DNA from: Pyrinomonadaceae bacterium
GTDB lineage: Bacteria > Acidobacteriota > Blastocatellia > Pyrinomonadales > Pyrinomonadaceae
DNA: 8,738 bases
NCBI GenBank assembly: GCA_013812565.1
Contig: JACCTF010000306.1
Span: forward strand, 1-8,738
Reading direction: 5' to 3'
Position 1 is the stretch's first letter; every line of letters begins with the position of its first letter. Of the stretch, positions 6,726 to 8,738 are shown piece by piece. Under the pieces are notes generated by a model, which was not told where the DNA came from, searched no databases, and was given only the letters and a program-made list of their open reading frames with translations. The position numbers were made by a program, and so were the translations under genes.

Positions 6726-8285
6726 ATGAAGAAGTTAGAGAACAAACCGGAGGGTTTCGCGCCGCCGCTCGGCGATATGCCTGCAACTGATTTTCGGCGT
6801 TACGGTCACGAGATAGTTGATTGGATCAGCGATTATCTCGAACGCAGTGCAGACCGCCCCGTACTTGCGCCTGTCAGTCCCGGCGATTTCCGGCTCCAGA
6901 TTCCTGCCGCACCACCTTCAAAAGGCGAAGCGATGGATGAGATTCTTGCAGACATCGACCGCCTCATCGTGCCCGCGCTAACTCACTGGAACCATCCGGC
7001 CTTCTTTGCCTATTTTTCAATTTCCGCGTCGGCCCCCGGTATTTTCGGCGAACTGTTGTGCGCTGCCTTCAACGTTAACCAAATGCTTTGGCGCACTTCG
7101 CCCGCAGCCACCGAACTCGAAGAGGTCGCGCTTGCGTGGCTTGGTCAAATGATGGGTTTGCCTGCAGAGTTCGCCGGCATCATCTACGACACGGCCTCTG
7201 TATCAACCATGCATGCGCTTGCCGCGGCGCGCGAACAACTTAATCTGCAAATTCGCGAAGACGGCATGAGCGGACGAGCGAACTTACCGTTGCTTCGCGT
7301 GTATGCTTCCGAGCAAGCCCATTCGTCAATCGAAAAAGCAGTTATCACACTCGGCTTAGGCCAGCGTGCGCTTCGCAAAATACCCACGAGCGCAGATTAC
7401 AGCATGAATGTCGCAGCTCTTATCCAAGCAGTTGAAGAAGACCGGCGAGAGGGCGTGCTTCCCTTCTGCGTCGTTGCCACTGTCGGTACCACTTCAACAA
7501 CGAGTATTGATCCCGTGCCAGCCATCGCTGATGTTTGTGTGCAGCACAATCTCTGGCTTCACGTTGATGCTGCGTATGCCGGCTCAGCCGCTATTGTTCC
7601 CGAGATGCGCTCTGTGCTTGATGGTTGCGACCGAGCAGATTCTTTGGTGACGAACCCACATAAGTGGCTTTTCACGCCGCTCGACATCTCTTTGCTTTAC
7701 TGTCGCCGGATGGATGTTTTGCGACGCGCGTTCTCGCTGGTACCCGAATATCTACGGACGGATGAGGCTGACACAGTGCGCAATCAGATGGACTATGGCG
7801 TTCAACTCGGACGACGCTTTCGCGCGCTCAAGCTGTGGATGGTTGTGCGCTACTTCGGCCACGAAGGTCTCGCCGAACGTATCCGCGAGCACTGCCGCTT
7901 GGCACGTCTTTTCGCCGGATGGGTTGAAGAATCACCGAACTGGGAATTACTTGCGCCGGTTCCGTTCAGCCTTGTGTGCTTTCGTGCTTGCCCGACGGTT
8001 GAGAAAGAGAGCGAGGAAACGCGCCGTGTCCGCCTTAACAAACTTAATGAACAGATTATGCAAGGCGTCAACCAAACGGGGGAAGCTTTTCTTTCCCATA
8101 CAAGTCTTGATGGCGTGTTCACGCTGCGCTTAGCTATCGGCAATATACGCACGACTGAAGCGCACACACAACGAACGTGGCATGTCTTGAATGAACAGTT
8201 CAAGCGTTTGTCTGAACTCGGTTTGAAGATGACACCAGATGCCAACCTGACCCACTCGATTTCTGCGCATGTAGAGCTCCCATGA
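6726..8285 (+). CDS. PLP-dependent group II amino acid decarboxylase (DDC/AADC type)
   Basis: Cytosolic fold-type I PLP enzyme, expected to decarboxylate an L-amino acid (aromatic ones are most likely by family) to an amine and CO2. The 519-aa length is typical. Seen in order: an N-terminal arm with FRRYGHEIVDWISDYL (23-38), the HWNHPAFFAYF segment (87-97), TSPAATELE (124-132), the PLP-stacking His in EQAHSSIEKA (His199), GTTSTTSIDP (254-263), the PLP-ring Asp in HVDAAYAG (Asp281), and the Schiff-base Lys in NPHKW (Lys313). LGRRFRALKLWMVVRYFG (361-378) is the usual conserved block after the catalytic loop. The animal DDC loop tyrosine (Y332) has no clear match: an ungapped alignment places Gln354 there. 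The gene lies downstream of a strong terminator and should have its own promoter, not identified. A Dabb gene follows after 108 nt with no terminator visible. Substrate is uncertain; aromatic-aldehyde synthase or another amino acid decarboxylase are alternatives. Confidence 0.92.
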   Translation: MKKLENKPEGFAPPLGDMPATDFRRYGHEIVDWISDYLERSADRPVLAPVSPGDFRLQIPAAPPSKGEAMDEILADIDRLIVPALTHWNHPAFFAYFSISASAPGIFGELLCAAFNVNQMLWRTSPAATELEEVALAWLGQMMGLPAEFAGIIYDTASVSTMHALAAAREQLNLQIREDGMSGRANLPLLRVYASEQAHSSIEKAVITLGLGQRALRKIPTSADYSMNVAALIQAVEEDRREGVLPFCVVATVGTTSTTSIDPVPAIADVCVQHNLWLHVDAAYAGSAAIVPEMRSVLDGCDRADSLVTNPHKWLFTPLDISLLYCRRMDVLRRAFSLVPEYLRTDEADTVRNQMDYGVQLGRRFRALKLWMVVRYFGHEGLAERIREHCRLARLFAGWVEESPNWELLAPVPFSLVCFRACPTVEKESEETRRVRLNKLNEQIMQGVNQTGEAFLSHTSLDGVFTLRLAIGNIRTTEAHTQRTWHVLNEQFKRLSELGLKMTPDANLTHSISAHVELP

Positions 8286-8393
8286 GTCGCCGCCTGCCCG
8301 CTCTCGCTTATGGCACACAGAATCCGCGCCACTAACAAGAGAAACGCTCAACCGATTTAACTAATTCTTGAAGCAGAGAGGAATTTAAGAAAG

Positions 8394-8690
8394 ATGCTGA
8401 CGCATATTGTTGCTTGGAAGTATCGTGCTGAGGTAGATGAAGTGATGCGCGAAGAACATGTAATGCGGCTCAATCGCCTTGCCTCTGTTATTCCCGAAGT
8501 CGAGAGTCTGGGCGTCGGTTTCGACACGCTTCACCTTGCGCGCTCTTACGACACGGGGCTTGTCGCCGTTTTTCGAGACCGTGCGGCACTTGACGCTTAT
8601 ACAAATCATCCCGAGCATATCAGCGTCGCTGATTACGGGCGCGGCATCAGCGAGCATATTGTCTCGGTTGACTTCGAGGACGAGAGTTAA
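8394..8690 (+). CDS. Dabb (stress-responsive A/B barrel) family protein
   Basis: Small 98-aa protein with a ferredoxin-like dimeric alpha-beta barrel pattern. It starts with the first strand motif MLTHIVAWKY (1-10), then a helix (about 14-32), the VESLGVGFDT turn (36-45), YDTGLVAVFRDRAALDAYTNHPEH (52-75, the most characteristic Dabb block), and ends with the strand HIVSVDFE (88-95). Family members dimerise; most have no known function, while some plant and polyketide relatives are cyclases, and no enzyme activity should be inferred here. A Shine-Dalgarno-like AGAGGAA (8377-8383) lies about 10 nt before the ATG. It sits 108 nt after the decarboxylase on the same strand with no terminator between, so it may share that transcript. 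The last 48 bases of the window after its stop contain nothing I can assign. Confidence 0.85.
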   Translation: MLTHIVAWKYRAEVDEVMREEHVMRLNRLASVIPEVESLGVGFDTLHLARSYDTGLVAVFRDRAALDAYTNHPEHISVADYGRGISEHIVSVDFEDES

Positions 8691-8738
8691 CCGGCGGCAG
8701 TCGCTACTCGCGCGGGAGAGATACAGCGGTATGCATCT

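Noticed and set aside
7850..8338. 162-codon minus-strand open frame opposite the decarboxylase
   Set aside because: Antisense shadow of the strongly conserved decarboxylase frame, with no motif of its own.

Overview
The window holds six recognisable protein-coding genes and no rRNA, tRNA, insertion sequence, phage gene or CRISPR array that I can see. Gene style suggests a Gram-negative or Acidobacteriota-like soil or water bacterium with moderate GC: Shine-Dalgarno starts, two large APC permeases, a group II PLP decarboxylase of the DDC type, and a CsbD/YflT-like stress protein. Acidobacteriota (Blastocatellia) would fit, but this is a low-confidence inference from gene content; no marker gene fixes the taxon.

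Layout. The left part is read on the minus strand. A putative amino acid permease pair (3645-5195, then 1634-3589, 55 nt apart) probably forms one operon and ends at a hairpin (1560-1598) that pairs well only as minus-strand RNA. Next on that strand is tilS (324-1427), the tRNA-Ile lysidine synthetase gene. Positions 1-323 show no convincing gene. The right part is read on the plus strand: a CsbD-like/YflT-like/glycine-zipper stress protein (5802-6566), a perfect 18-bp terminator stem (6586-6628), a DDC-type amino acid decarboxylase (6726-8285) and a small Dabb-domain protein (8394-8690). The two halves diverge from a 606-bp intergenic region (5196-5801), whose right end carries three closely spaced inverted repeats (5639-5754) just before the stress gene.

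How the genes may work together. Amino acid import (two APC permeases) and amino acid decarboxylation (DDC) lie on either side of a general-stress gene. This resembles the transport-plus-decarboxylation logic of biogenic amine formation or acid tolerance, but the genes are on opposite strands and no substrate can be read from the sequence, so the link is only a hypothesis. tilS is an essential housekeeping gene and probably an unrelated neighbour.

Most notable observations: (1) the first permease seems to carry two tandem copies of its C-terminal two-helix AA_permease_C-like unit; (2) the stress protein fuses a CsbD-like segment to a YflT-like segment and a glycine-zipper hydrophobic core; (3) a cluster of inverted repeats precedes that gene; (4) the decarboxylase lacks an obvious equivalent of the catalytic-loop tyrosine of animal DDC. 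None of these amounts to a clearly new system.
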